Origin: a virus
Length of the DNA: 64,000 nucleotides
Reading direction: 5' to 3' (one strand)
IMG/VR virus record: IMGVR_UViG_3300022699_000232
Span: 1-64,000 of that record
This document shows positions 1-6,813 of the stretch, piece after piece; position 1 is the first letter of the stretch; every line of letters starts with the position of its first letter. A program made the translations under genes and the position numbers. The notes beneath the pieces are model-generated. The model ran no database searches and had not been told where the DNA came from. It saw only the letters and a list, made by a program, of their open reading frames with translations.

Positions 1-80
1 ACGTTGCTGGAGTTCTTCTTGGGCAGACGATCCCCGAAGACATTGAGAAAACGCTTTGCCTTGATCTCATCCAGGGCCAT
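1..80 (-). CDS. Partial virion-region protein (N-terminus only)
   Basis: The first 26 codons of a minus-strand gene that runs off the left edge; the visible protein begins MALDEIKAKRFLNVFGD. The start at 80 is preceded on the minus strand by GAGG five bases upstream, and the gene lies 10 bases after the stop of the neighbouring minus-strand gene, so it belongs to the same transcription unit as the neck-type genes. Too little is visible to assign a family. By position it could be another head-tail connector or tail-completion protein, but that is inference from order only. Confidence 0.6.
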   Translation of the reverse strand, partial: MALDEIKAKRFLNVFGDRLPKKNSSN

Positions 81-90
81 GACTACCTCG

Positions 91-912
91 TTAGACCGGT
101 GGGTCCGGAGCGTCTCGCTTATCCTTTTCAGGGATCTTACGCTGCGGAGCGTGCCGCGACGAGCGAGAAAGTTGCATGGTAAACGCCGTGAAGAAGCCGG
201 TGCCACCGAACCGGGTGTCGTTGATGACGACCTCTTCGACGTCGTAGTAGTTGTCCTGGTCACGGGGCGGGTTTGCCAGGTTGGGGATCCGGACCATGTC
301 ACCGACGCGCGGGCGAATGTTCCACTCGGTCTCGCAGAGGATCCGTGCGAGTGAGAGTCGGATGCGCTTCGTGTAGATCGCCCCTCGACCGTCTGGGGTC
401 TCCGCGCGCTCGGGATCGTAGAGAACGCCGCGCACAAGGATCGGCTCGTCGAAATCCCAGGAAGGCGTGTACTCACGTTCGACGGTGCTGATCTTGTGAC
501 CGACGAGAATAGGTTCACCCCAGAGAGCAGAAAGCTGGCTGGTATCCTCCAGCATTTCCGGCTTTCCGCCTCCGGCGTGACGCGTTTGATCGTGCGGTCC
601 AGCGATCCTGTTCTCGGTAACAGGCAAGATGTCGTCGGTGCGCTCTGTCTGGGAGCGAAGGACGTAGTAGTAGACGTTGCTCCCTCGCAGCTTCGTCATT
701 CTGCGGTTCAGCACGTCCAGGTAGCGCTTGTCCGGCGGACCAAAGAAGGTGTCGCGGTAGGCGTCTGCGGGTTGCTCTGGTGATGGCTGACCGGCCGCAG
801 TATCGGGGGCTGCCCGCACACCGAGATCTTCCTCGGTGATGCCATCCGACTCCGGGATGTCGTCGTTCTCCCGGTCCTCGTCGAAAGCCTTGTTGGTGCG
901 GTCGTCTGCCAT
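91..912 (-). CDS. Possible neck/head-completion protein (gp14-like)
   Basis: A 273-residue soluble protein with an acidic, disordered first ~45 residues and a charged, proline-containing tail. The middle contains a tyrosine-rich start (YLDVLNRR ... SNVYYYVLRSQTER), an EPILV segment occurring twice, and a block PRVGDMVRIPNL followed by YYDVEEV. This order of short motifs resembles T4 gp14-type neck proteins, where a 'PLVGD-x-I-x-x-P ... F-x-V-x-x-V' block sits near the C-terminus. It lies two genes downstream of a gp13-like protein, which is where gp14 is expected. The similarity is by eye and weak; a tail-completion or connector protein is the alternative. Confidence 0.4.
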   Translation of the reverse strand: MADDRTNKAFDEDRENDDIPESDGITEEDLGVRAAPDTAAGQPSPEQPADAYRDTFFGPPDKRYLDVLNRRMTKLRGSNVYYYVLRSQTERTDDILPVTENRIAGPHDQTRHAGGGKPEMLEDTSQLSALWGEPILVGHKISTVEREYTPSWDFDEPILVRGVLYDPERAETPDGRGAIYTKRIRLSLARILCETEWNIRPRVGDMVRIPNLANPPRDQDNYYDVEEVVINDTRFGGTGFFTAFTMQLSRSSRHAPQRKIPEKDKRDAPDPPV

Positions 913-918
913 CGGTCG

Positions 919-1524
919 TTATCCCACCACGGTCGGCGGGTTCATGTTCGCAAGGTGCTTCTGCACCGCGTCGTTTTCCCCTAGATCGCGCCTGTGCTTT
1001 TCCATTCTCCGCAGAACGGTGATCGTCTCGCGCCTTCTCTTAGGACTCAGGTAGTCCGCCATCTTCTCGCGCCCCTTACCAGGGTCCTGGACCAGGAGCG
1101 CAAGCGCAACCTCGCGTCCGTCTCCAGTGACGCGCTTCTTGATGACGTTGGGCCGCCTGAACAGTCCGTTCTCAACGTAGCTGAACGTGATGATGTTGAA
1201 GGCGCGCGCCCACTCCTGAGGTGAGATAACGATGGAGTTAGGAAGAGGGTCTTCTGGCTCTCGCTTCGACTTTCCCCGTCTGCGAAGCCACTGCTTCATC
1301 GTCTCCTTGTAGAGGATCTCGAACATACCTCTTACGAGGAGCGGCCAGGGCAGGGTCCGGTCGAGTTCCGGACCCTCGTCCTTGGCGGCATCCCTCAGCG
1401 CCTTCTCTTCACCTTCTTCGTCCGGAGCAACATCTGTGCGGCCGTAGTAGTAGTTGGCCATTGCAGTGTCGACCGCGAGGAATGGATTGAGCCCGAATCT
1501 GTTCGGTTTCCGGCTGAGGGACAT
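919..1524 (-). CDS. Conserved-looking virion-region protein, function unknown
   Basis: A 201-residue, highly charged protein with no signal peptide or membrane segment. The N-terminus (FGLNPFLAVDTAMANYYYG) looks ordered, then an acidic linker around residues 33-55, then a mixed alpha/beta-like stretch (ISPQEWARAFNIITFSY) and a basic helical C-terminus rich in R/K/E. It starts at ATG 1524, 7 bases downstream of the GroES gene stop, and ends 6 bases before the next gene, so it is co-transcribed with neck-type genes. I do not recognise the family; a small head-tail joining role is a guess from position. Confidence 0.7.
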   Translation of the reverse strand: MSLSRKPNRFGLNPFLAVDTAMANYYYGRTDVAPDEEGEEKALRDAAKDEGPELDRTLPWPLLVRGMFEILYKETMKQWLRRRGKSKREPEDPLPNSIVISPQEWARAFNIITFSYVENGLFRRPNVIKKRVTGDGREVALALLVQDPGKGREKMADYLSPKRRRETITVLRRMEKHRRDLGENDAVQKHLANMNPPTVVG

Positions 1525-1531
1525 CTAGCAG

Positions 1532-1897
1532 CTACTTCTGGTATTCGAAAGCTGTGCTTTCTCGGCGGGGAGGAAGCGCTTCCGTCTCGACTCCTTCTTC
1601 GTCACCCTCGATGACAGCAGCGACGTTTCCTTCACGTAGTACGCGGTAAACCTCGTCATCGACCTCGATGTCGGTTCCTGCGTAGGATCCGAATACCACT
1701 CTGTCGCCGGGCTTGAGGGTCGTCGCTACCCACCGTCCATCCGCGTCGTAGGTGCCCGGTCCGACTGCCAGAACCTCTCCCTTTCTCTGCGCCTTCTTGC
1801 CGGAGGGCGGAAGCCAGATACCTCCGTCCGTGCGCGTCTTTGGGCGGTCGACGCGGACGATGATGCGGTCGTGAATCGGGCGTGCCTTGATCGTCAT
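1532..1897 (-). CDS. groES-like: Phage-encoded GroES-type co-chaperonin
   Basis: 121 residues. The first ~97 match the GroES/Cpn10 pattern from end to end: an N-terminal 'RPIHDRIIVRVD' strand, a mobile loop with GGIWLPPSGKK (GroES usually has GGI-x-L in the GroEL-binding loop), 'GEVLAVGPGTYD', 'LKPGDRVVFGSYAGTDIEVDDE' and 'VLREGNVAAVIEGDE'. GroES caps the GroEL chamber; phages carry their own versions (T4 gp31, also Cpn10-like) to help fold capsid or other virion proteins. It lies between the gp13-like gene and an unknown gene, so it would be made with virion proteins. About 22 extra C-terminal residues (ETEALPPRRES...) extend beyond a normal GroES. Identification is firm; the folding client is unknown. 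Confidence 0.93.
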   Translation of the reverse strand: MTIKARPIHDRIIVRVDRPKTRTDGGIWLPPSGKKAQRKGEVLAVGPGTYDADGRWVATTLKPGDRVVFGSYAGTDIEVDDEVYRVLREGNVAAVIEGDEEGVETEALPPRRESTAFEYQK

Positions 1898-1918
1898 TTC
1901 TCTTACCTTGCCTTTTGG

Positions 1919-2728
1919 CTAACCGGAGATGAGGGGAGTCGCACGCTCCCAGTTGATCGCGTCTTGCTCCAGCTTCTCCTCAAGCTGATCGGCGCGCTGA
2001 AGAAGCGCGCCACCGTTCATGGTTCGTTCTCCGCCTACCGTCGGGTAGGCGTCGTAGGTGTCTCGGATCGTGCCGAGAGTGCGCATCGCCTCGATCATCA
2101 GCTTCCGTCTGTAGTAGTCGGAGAAGCGCGGGTCGAGTTGCTCGGGACGAACGTCAGACGAGCCTACCTTGAGGATCGCGCTCGAAATCTGTGTTCCCAG
2201 ACCTCCTGCACGCGGCGGAGGCGCGATCACAAGGCGCCGAAGCTCTGGTTGCCAGTCCCAGTCGCGGTCGGTCGAGAAGATGCGTCCGATCTGCTCCAAG
2301 TACTGGAGACGCTGCACCAGGTCGGAGTAGGGCATCGGCGCCTGTTGGGGCGAGGTCCAGGCGCCAAACAGACTCGTGAAGTAGGTGAAGGAGAAGCTAT
2401 CGACGTCCAGCGTGGGAAGCTGGAAGCTAGGCAGCCAGATGTCGAAGACCTCGATGACGTCGCTGGAGAGGTAGTAGTTCGACTGACCCGGCACGAGCGG
2501 AAGCTGCTGGTACTTGATGAAACCGATTCGTTCGGCGTACCAACGATCAGTGTCGTCGAGAGCATCCTTCTTGTGGTCGTTGGTGAGTTCGATGTCGATG
2601 ATCCCACCACCCAGCTTCCGCAGGGTGTAGCCCCACCACTCGTCCTTGGTCTTCCCTGTGGGTCCGGGCTGGCCGGCTGGGGTATCAGGCGGCTGTTGCT
2701 CGGGGATGTTCTGGCCGTCGGTCGCCAT
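1919..2728 (-). CDS. Neck protein, gp13-like
   Basis: 269 residues. After a disordered Q/P/G-rich ~28 residues comes 'WWGYTLRKLGGGIIDIELTNDHKKDALDDTDRWY', laid out like T4-type gp13 neck proteins (L-x-x-LG-x-P-x-x-x-I-x-x-x-x-x-x-x-D-x-I-D-x-A-x-x-x-Y). It continues with 'GQSNYYLSSDVIEVFDIWLP', also typical of that family, where a beta segment feeds into the virion contact. The C-terminal half is helical (ADQLEEKLEQDAINWERA). In T4 gp13 helps seal the filled head and joins it to the tail. First gene of the left minus-strand unit; its minus-strand leader has GAAGG 8 bases before ATG. Family call moderate, by motif order only. Confidence 0.6.
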   Translation of the reverse strand: MATDGQNIPEQQPPDTPAGQPGPTGKTKDEWWGYTLRKLGGGIIDIELTNDHKKDALDDTDRWYAERIGFIKYQQLPLVPGQSNYYLSSDVIEVFDIWLPSFQLPTLDVDSFSFTYFTSLFGAWTSPQQAPMPYSDLVQRLQYLEQIGRIFSTDRDWDWQPELRRLVIAPPPRAGGLGTQISSAILKVGSSDVRPEQLDPRFSDYYRRKLMIEAMRTLGTIRDTYDAYPTVGGERTMNGGALLQRADQLEEKLEQDAINWERATPLISG

Positions 2729-2935
2729 AAGTCGCGCCTTCTACGTAGGGAGACACGACTATCTTAGCAGTTCGACGGCAATTACCGCACTAGGGTATAG
2801 ACGGTTATGCGCGTCAAGATCGTCGTGAGAAGCCCGAAAGGACGACGCCTGAAACGGCACTGTGTCGACGGTCAGACGCTTGCATGGATCGTTAGCGAAC
2901 AAGCCGTTGCTGAGAACAGATGAGTCAAGAAACTT

Positions 2936-2993
2936 CGCATTGGGCTCGATCAGATTGGGAATCTGAACCGTCTACCGGTTCACGTCGAATGCG
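2936..2993 (+). other. Closed multi-stem domain (three-way junction candidate)
   Basis: CGCATT (2936-2941) pairs with AATGCG (2988-2993) and encloses two perfect hairpins: TCAGATT/AATCTGA with a GGG loop (2950-2956/2960-2966) and TGAACCG/CGGTTCA with a TCTAC loop (2964-2970/2976-2982). The two inner hairpins share TGA at 2964-2966, so either one is shortened to 4 bp or they switch. The second looks like an anticodon arm, but no acceptor or T-arm accompanies it. Confidence 0.45.
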
Positions 2994-3620
2994 CTCTTGC
3001 TGTTTCAAGTCCGCTTGGGCTAGCTGTTGTCTGGATCGGCCGAACGTCGGGGCGTAGGAGAAATTCTAGGTCTGCCGTGGAGAGTTGCGCGCCGGAAACA
3101 GCGGCTCTGATGGACGTTGACGGGGATGCTGCCAAGAAAGAGGCTGCCTGGCGCACTCTTATGAGGGCCTACGACGACCACTGGACGCCGCTCGAAATCC
3201 TCGCGGCCGTGGCCGAGTGATGATGGCCTGCGCCGGTGCGCGTATCTTCTTCCAAACGAGAGACTTACTATTTTCTCGAATTCCTCTTGCGCCGACCCGG
3301 CGCATCTGGTCTAAACGTTCCTGCTCAGCGACGGCTGGGTGACGCAGTTTGACAACCGTACCGCCAAAGCCCAGGGCGCCAGGAACCACCAGGAGCCGTA
3401 CGGCTAACACCGTATGTCACCAGGAGGGGGAGTAGCGCCCACCGGCGGAAACTCACCGAACTTCGGTTCGGCAGAGAGTCGTCGGCACCAGCCAAGTCGG
3501 TTGGATGGGAGTCTGTGTAGGATCAAGACCGAAGATCTTTCGGGGTCTGACGTTGAGATTGAGTCGGCGCACGGGGATGCCTGGGTAACACCGGGGGGAT
3601 TCGGGCGTCGGTGCTCCGGT

Positions 3621-3640
3621 CAGGTCGTTTCGACGATCTG
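3621..3640 (+). other. Hairpin with TTCG tetraloop
   Basis: CAGGTCGT (3621-3628) pairs with ACGATCTG (3633-3640) with one G-T wobble, closing a TTCG loop (3629-3632). UUCG loops are unusually stable in RNA. An alternative register (GTCG/CGAC with a TTT loop) is also possible. Confidence 0.5.
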
Positions 3641-3766
3641 GTGGGAGGCGCAGCGGTGCGGTTGAGATGACAGCGTGCGTAACGGGTAAGGCCGTCGTGC
3701 GTGCGTCTGTTGATTGGATGTTCCTCACCGTCCAGCCAGTCTAACAGCCCGTCGGAGCGGAGCCGG

Positions 3767-3805
3767 GAAGAGGCGGCAGCGGCGAAAGCCGGTGCCGCTC
3801 TCTTC
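3767..3805 (+). other. 16-bp hairpin with GAAA tetraloop
   Basis: Six pairs (3767-3772 with 3800-3805), one bulged T (3799), six pairs (3773-3778 with 3793-3798), one G-G mismatch (3779/3792), four pairs (3780-3783 with 3788-3791) and a GAAA loop (3784-3787). No T-run follows on either strand, so it is not a standard terminator. GNRA loops often dock in tertiary contacts of large RNAs. This is the strongest single structure in the gap. Confidence 0.65.
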
Positions 3806-3849
3806 ATGTACGGGCGATGCGCAGCCGTCGCGCAATACCCCATCGCTTA

Positions 3850-3912
3850 CCATTCGGTTCCTTCACAAGTCCCCGCATGACGTGCCATAATCATGCCGAG
3901 GGACCCGAATGG
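3850..3912 (+). promoter_or_regulatory. Helix burying the ribosome binding site and start codon of the next gene
   Basis: Bases 3850-3855 pair with 3907-3912 and 3856-3863 pair with 3898-3905 (two G-T wobbles), leaving only C3906 bulged: 14 pairs in all. The 3' arm holds both the likely ribosome binding site GAGGGA (3898-3903) and the ATG (3909-3911) of the following gene. If formed in mRNA this would block initiation until opened by a ribosome, protein, alternative fold or processing. Pairing is seen directly; regulation is inferred. Confidence 0.5.
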
Positions 3913-4652
3913 CAGCCGTCGATCTCCTTACAACAAAGCCGCCGCAGAGCGTGCATCTGTTTCCGACGACGTCCGGTGCCATCCCGGCCGGCTCCGATCT
4001 TGTGCAGCGGCAACAGGAAGAAGCTCTCTTCTTCCAGTACTGGCCTCAATCGCTCGTCGACGACTACCAGGTCGAATACGCGGAGCATCAGGTCCCCGGC
4101 GGCTCGCATCCGCTCTATCAATGGGTCGGGGGGCGCGGTCGTGTGATCTCCTTCCAGGCGATCTTTACCTCCGAACTCAATACCTCCGGGTTAGGCCGAG
4201 TCAATGCTTCAGGCTTCATCCCATCTTCTACCGCTGGCGCTGTCGCGGTTGCGAGTAACCTGACGCCATCGAATCCCTTTACAGTCGATGTCTCGGCGGC
4301 GCTTAATCGACTTCGCGCCTGGCTGCGTCCTCGCTACCAGTCGGGTGGTCGACTGGGGGTAGTTTCTCCGCCCCCAAAACTGACGCTGGTTTTCCCTGGA
4401 ACGAGTCTCAACGGAACCAGTGACCTCATCACCGTTATCCTCAGAAGCGCTCCGGTCACTATCGAGTCGTGGTTCCCGGATGGACAACCGCGTGTGGCGA
4501 CAGTGGATCTGACGTTCAACGAGATCGTCCAGTCCTCGTCCGGCCAAGGCGATACGACCTCGGTCGAGTTCATCGGGCGAGACAACTTCGCAGAGGCAGG
4601 TCGCGGCTACCGCTTTCGTGGTCTCCCAGATCGACCCTTTGTGGGAGCGTAA
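3909..4652 (+). CDS. Tail-tube/baseplate junction protein, contractile-injection-system hub type
   Basis: 247 residues, no signal peptide. The layout resembles tube-end/hub proteins of contractile tails and injection systems: an N-terminal beta region with 'YAEHQVPGGSHPLYQWVGGRGRVISF' (the usual 'P-x-Y-x-x-x-G-x-R-x-x-x-F' strand), 'FTVDVSAALNRLRAWLRPRY', 'PPPKLTLVFPG' and 'VTIESWFPDGQPRVATVDLTFNEI', the last like the 'F-x-x-D-G-x-P-x-R-A-x-V-x-V-x-L-x-E' ending of that family. It would sit where the tail tube meets the baseplate. It is isolated on the plus strand between two minus-strand blocks, with one small gene after it. The start is buried in a helix. Alternative: another baseplate beta-protein. 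Confidence 0.5.
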   Translation: MAAVDLLTTKPPQSVHLFPTTSGAIPAGSDLVQRQQEEALFFQYWPQSLVDDYQVEYAEHQVPGGSHPLYQWVGGRGRVISFQAIFTSELNTSGLGRVNASGFIPSSTAGAVAVASNLTPSNPFTVDVSAALNRLRAWLRPRYQSGGRLGVVSPPPKLTLVFPGTSLNGTSDLITVILRSAPVTIESWFPDGQPRVATVDLTFNEIVQSSSGQGDTTSVEFIGRDNFAEAGRGYRFRGLPDRPFVGA

Positions 4653-4655
4653 AGC

Positions 4656-4970
4656 ATGGCTGGTACCGGCAAGTCGAGTATTCGCAGCTACAACTTCTTC
4701 GTGAACAGCACGGTCCAGTCCGGCGGCTTTCCTGCGAATCAGCACGAATTCGTGGATGTGGACGACGGAACTCCGTTCCTGTCCCATTCCGTCGTGATCG
4801 CCAACGACAGCGCCAACGACATCGATTTCCGGTTTTCGCCCGACCCCGGAACTGGGGCTTCCCACGGGCAAGTCTCGAACGGCGAGACGCTTCAGCTTGA
4901 CTTTAAGCGCGCTCGACGGATCTTCCTGTCTGGTACGGCTGGCAGCGCGTTCAGGCTTTGGGCCTGGTAG
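4656..4970 (+). CDS. Small virion beta-sandwich-like protein, function unknown
   Basis: 104 residues starting three bases after the previous stop. It alternates hydrophobic and polar residues (FVDVDDGTPFLSHSVVIANDS, IDFRFSPDPG) and ends FRLWAW, consistent with a small beta-sandwich capping or decoration protein. Co-transcribed with the hub-type gene. Its stop abuts the stop of the convergent minus-strand gene with no spacer, so no terminator separates the two units. Family not recognised. Confidence 0.7.
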   Translation: MAGTGKSSIRSYNFFVNSTVQSGGFPANQHEFVDVDDGTPFLSHSVVIANDSANDIDFRFSPDPGTGASHGQVSNGETLQLDFKRARRIFLSGTAGSAFRLWAW

Positions 4971-5276
4971 CTACCACCAATCGTCGTCCTCGTCTTCTAG
5001 CAGCAGCGAGATAGCAAGCGCCTCTTCCTCGTTCTGCTCCCAGACGATCTCGGGAATGATGACGCGCGGCCGGCGGCGACGTGGGCGTCCGACCCCTCCC
5101 TCTGGCGGTGCAGCGACTCCGCCCGCCACGGCTGCTGCTCGTGGAAATTCACCATCCGTGAAGATCTGAAGGCAACGGTTCGGGCTCTGAAAGCACGGGA
5201 ATTCGCCGTCTGTGAACAGAGCACGGGAATCGAGCGTGCAGTCGGTCGGCGCAAACGGTAGTGAAGACGTTGCCAT
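4971..5276 (-). CDS. Small protein with a repeated FTDGEFP motif and acidic tail
   Basis: 101 residues. The motif FTDGEFP occurs twice (about residues 21-27 and 39-45), separated by a cysteine-containing linker, then a proline/glycine/arginine-rich stretch (GGVGRPRRRRPR) and a very acidic C-terminus ending EDEDDDWW. No known family. The start ATG overlaps the stop of the upstream gene by one base (TAATG), so it is translationally coupled to the 180-residue protein. Last gene of the long minus-strand fibre block. The two-charge layout suggests a scaffold-like or binding role, but that is a guess. Confidence 0.6.
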   Translation of the reverse strand: MATSSLPFAPTDCTLDSRALFTDGEFPCFQSPNRCLQIFTDGEFPRAAAVAGGVAAPPEGGVGRPRRRRPRVIIPEIVWEQNEEEALAISLLLEDEDDDWW

Positions 5277-5818
5277 TAAGGCACCGTAGTACGCGAGCCG
5301 CCGTTGTTACGGTGCGTGAAGAGGTCGTTACCCTTCGCGTCCTTGTAGGTGGCGTCCACAGGCGGGCAGGGCGCCGGTGTCGGATCGAGGTCCACGTCGC
5401 CGACGAGCTTAGCGCGGACCTCCGACAGGACGGTCTTGCGCGACAGGCATCCGTCGACCAGGCACTTGAGACGGATCTCACCAGGCGCGACGTTGCGCGT
5501 GGGGCTGGTAACGGTGGGGATCACTACCCAAGAGTCATCGACAGATGGGTCGAGTGTGCTGATGATCGACGTATCGAGCCCATCCGGGTGGCTCGCAGAG
5601 GAGAGCGTGTAGACGCCTGGGGCGTTGGTCGCGTCTTTCTCCGTTAGTGCCTGGTCGAGTGTCGTAACAGAGCCGACCGCCTTGAATGTGTCGTCGTCCC
5701 AGTCGAGGAAGAACCCGTCGGAGTTTCGGCAGATGCGGATCGTGACCGTCTGTGCGGTCCGAAACGTGTTGATGACGATGGGTTCGACGTCGTCGTATTC
5801 GATCTCGCAACAAAGCAT
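5276..5818 (-). CDS. Fibre/baseplate-associated protein with N-terminal beta domain
   Basis: 180 residues. Residues ~15-75 form a beta-rich unit, 'TVTIRICRNSDGFFLDWDDDTFK' then 'APGVYTLSSAS', the pattern of Ig-like or BppU-type domains in phage baseplate-fibre adaptor proteins (strand, DG turn, strand, 'PG-x-Y-x-L'). A second part carries four cysteines (IRLKCLVDGCL, CPP). It sits downstream of the 323-residue virion protein, 17 bases apart. Role as a fibre adaptor is inferred from domain style and context. Confidence 0.6.
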   Translation of the reverse strand: MLCCEIEYDDVEPIVINTFRTAQTVTIRICRNSDGFFLDWDDDTFKAVGSVTTLDQALTEKDATNAPGVYTLSSASHPDGLDTSIISTLDPSVDDSWVVIPTVTSPTRNVAPGEIRLKCLVDGCLSRKTVLSEVRAKLVGDVDLDPTPAPCPPVDATYKDAKGNDLFTHRNNGGSRTTVP

Positions 5819-5835
5819 GACACCGTCAGTTTACG

Positions 5836-6807
5836 TCATTCGACTTCCGTGATGCCGTAAACGACGACAGATGCCCAGGTGCCCGTGAAAGGCTCGTTCT
5901 TACTGAGCGTTACCTTCATATATGCGGCGAGGTTACCGTCCAGAGGGATCTCCGAGAGATACTTCACTTCGTGGATGCGTACAGGCGAATCGAGTCCGCG
6001 AGGTGAGCCTGCCCCCTGAGCGGGGGCCTCGGGATGAGTGACGTGCGCCCAGTTGTGGATGTCTTTCTGGTTCTTGATGACGGTCGGTCGGCGAGCGGAC
6101 ATCGGGGTTCCAGCCGGAAGCCCAAATGCGCCGGAATCGACGTAGACGTTGTTGGTGATAGACGAAGTGATGACGACGTCAGCAGTAGTCTGTACCTCGA
6201 CCTTTTCGATGATGTATTTGGTTCCGACAGGCGGCTTCACGACGATCTGTGCTGCCGCGTCACTGTCCACCCAGTAGTAGGTGATCTCGACCGTCTCGGT
6301 GCCAGCGAAGGCGTTATAGAAGGTGACGAGCCCGGCCTGGTAGTCGATCTCGTAGTTGCCTCCGCTTGTCTCGCCGTAGGCTCGCTCGGTCTGCTCGACT
6401 CCGTCAACCGAGACAAGAGGCACGTAGCCGGAGAGGTCGCCGACAGCCGCGCCGTAGGGAGGACCCCAGATCGCGAACGGGTCAGATCCCGAGGGCGCGA
6501 TGTAGCCGCTGCCCATTGCTCGGTATTGACCGTTCGGGTTGACGATGTCGTTCTCGTCGCCGACCTTGCCGTGCGACAGGTCGATGACCGCTTCGTCCGG
6601 TGCTGCACCGTGTCCTAGCTGGATCGTTGTCTCACCGTTCGACGGATTGAACGTCTCCGTAGTGACCTGTGCATCGTGGTACCAGGTAGAGCGGTCGCAG
6701 AAGTTGACCGAGAAGCTGTAGACCCGGTCGTGTTCCGAGCCGTCAGGCTTACGTAGCTGCACCTGTGGTCGGTTTTCGACGGAGATCTTGCGAGGTGTGA
6801 TATGCAT
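5836..6807 (-). CDS. Virion structural protein of the fibre block
   Basis: 323 residues, beta-rich throughout, no signal peptide. It contains several GYI/GYV turns, an Asp/Gly-rich segment 'NYEIDYQAGLVTFYNAFAGTETVEITYYW' typical of small fibre-linked beta domains, and a C-terminal block (YMKVTLSKNEPFTGTWASVVVYGI) like a jelly-roll edge. Lies 6 bases after the 185-residue gene and before the 180-residue gene on the minus strand. No enzyme motif. Probably a baseplate or fibre-attachment component. Confidence 0.65.
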   Translation of the reverse strand: MHITPRKISVENRPQVQLRKPDGSEHDRVYSFSVNFCDRSTWYHDAQVTTETFNPSNGETTIQLGHGAAPDEAVIDLSHGKVGDENDIVNPNGQYRAMGSGYIAPSGSDPFAIWGPPYGAAVGDLSGYVPLVSVDGVEQTERAYGETSGGNYEIDYQAGLVTFYNAFAGTETVEITYYWVDSDAAAQIVVKPPVGTKYIIEKVEVQTTADVVITSSITNNVYVDSGAFGLPAGTPMSARRPTVIKNQKDIHNWAHVTHPEAPAQGAGSPRGLDSPVRIHEVKYLSEIPLDGNLAAYMKVTLSKNEPFTGTWASVVVYGITEVE

Positions 6808-6813
6808 GGCGCC

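Larger units (their letters stand above)
2930..3908 (+). ncRNA. Candidate large structured non-coding RNA region
   Basis: This gap is the longest stretch without a convincing gene, in a window where most genes overlap or are spaced by <20 bases. It is dense in strong stems readable by eye: a closed multi-stem domain (2936-2993), a 7-bp stem with 3-base loop (3288-3304), a 7-bp stem with a 2-base bulge (3527-3547), an 8-bp stem with TTCG loop (3621-3640), an 11-bp helix with one bulge (3707-3747), a 16-bp stem with GAAA tetraloop (3767-3805), a 6+3-bp nested stem (3814-3846) and a 14-pair helix (3850-3912). Large phage RNAs such as GOLLD and ROOL are known to look like this, but I cannot test membership. 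Small frames inside look accidental. Ends and strand are inferred; the plus strand is favoured because the last helix covers the start of a plus-strand gene. A weak TATAGA at 2796-2801 could be a -10. Confidence 0.4.

Noticed and set aside
2964-2982. Anticodon-arm-like stem (TGAACCG-loop-CGGTTCA) with CTA in the loop, suggesting an amber-suppressor tRNA
   Set aside because: No acceptor stem, no T-arm (no GTTC-R-A loop at proper distance) and position 37 of the loop would be C, not a purine; the stem is better explained as part of the structured region.
3414-3665. 83-residue plus-strand frame MSPGGGVAPTGG...
   Set aside because: Composition is unlike neighbouring genes, no ribosome binding site at the right distance, and it spans several strong stems; treated as a chance frame.
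3767-3805. Rho-independent terminator
   Set aside because: No T-run on either strand after the stem, and no gene ends just before it.
3701-3880. GTG-started 59-residue frame beginning VRLLIGCSSPSSQ, resembling a tiny Rz1-type lipoprotein
   Set aside because: The hydrophobic stretch before the cysteine is only four residues, no ribosome binding site, and the frame runs straight through the 11-bp and 16-bp hairpins.
4970-4971. Bidirectional terminator between convergent genes
   Set aside because: The stops abut with no bases between them and no stem is seen around the junction.
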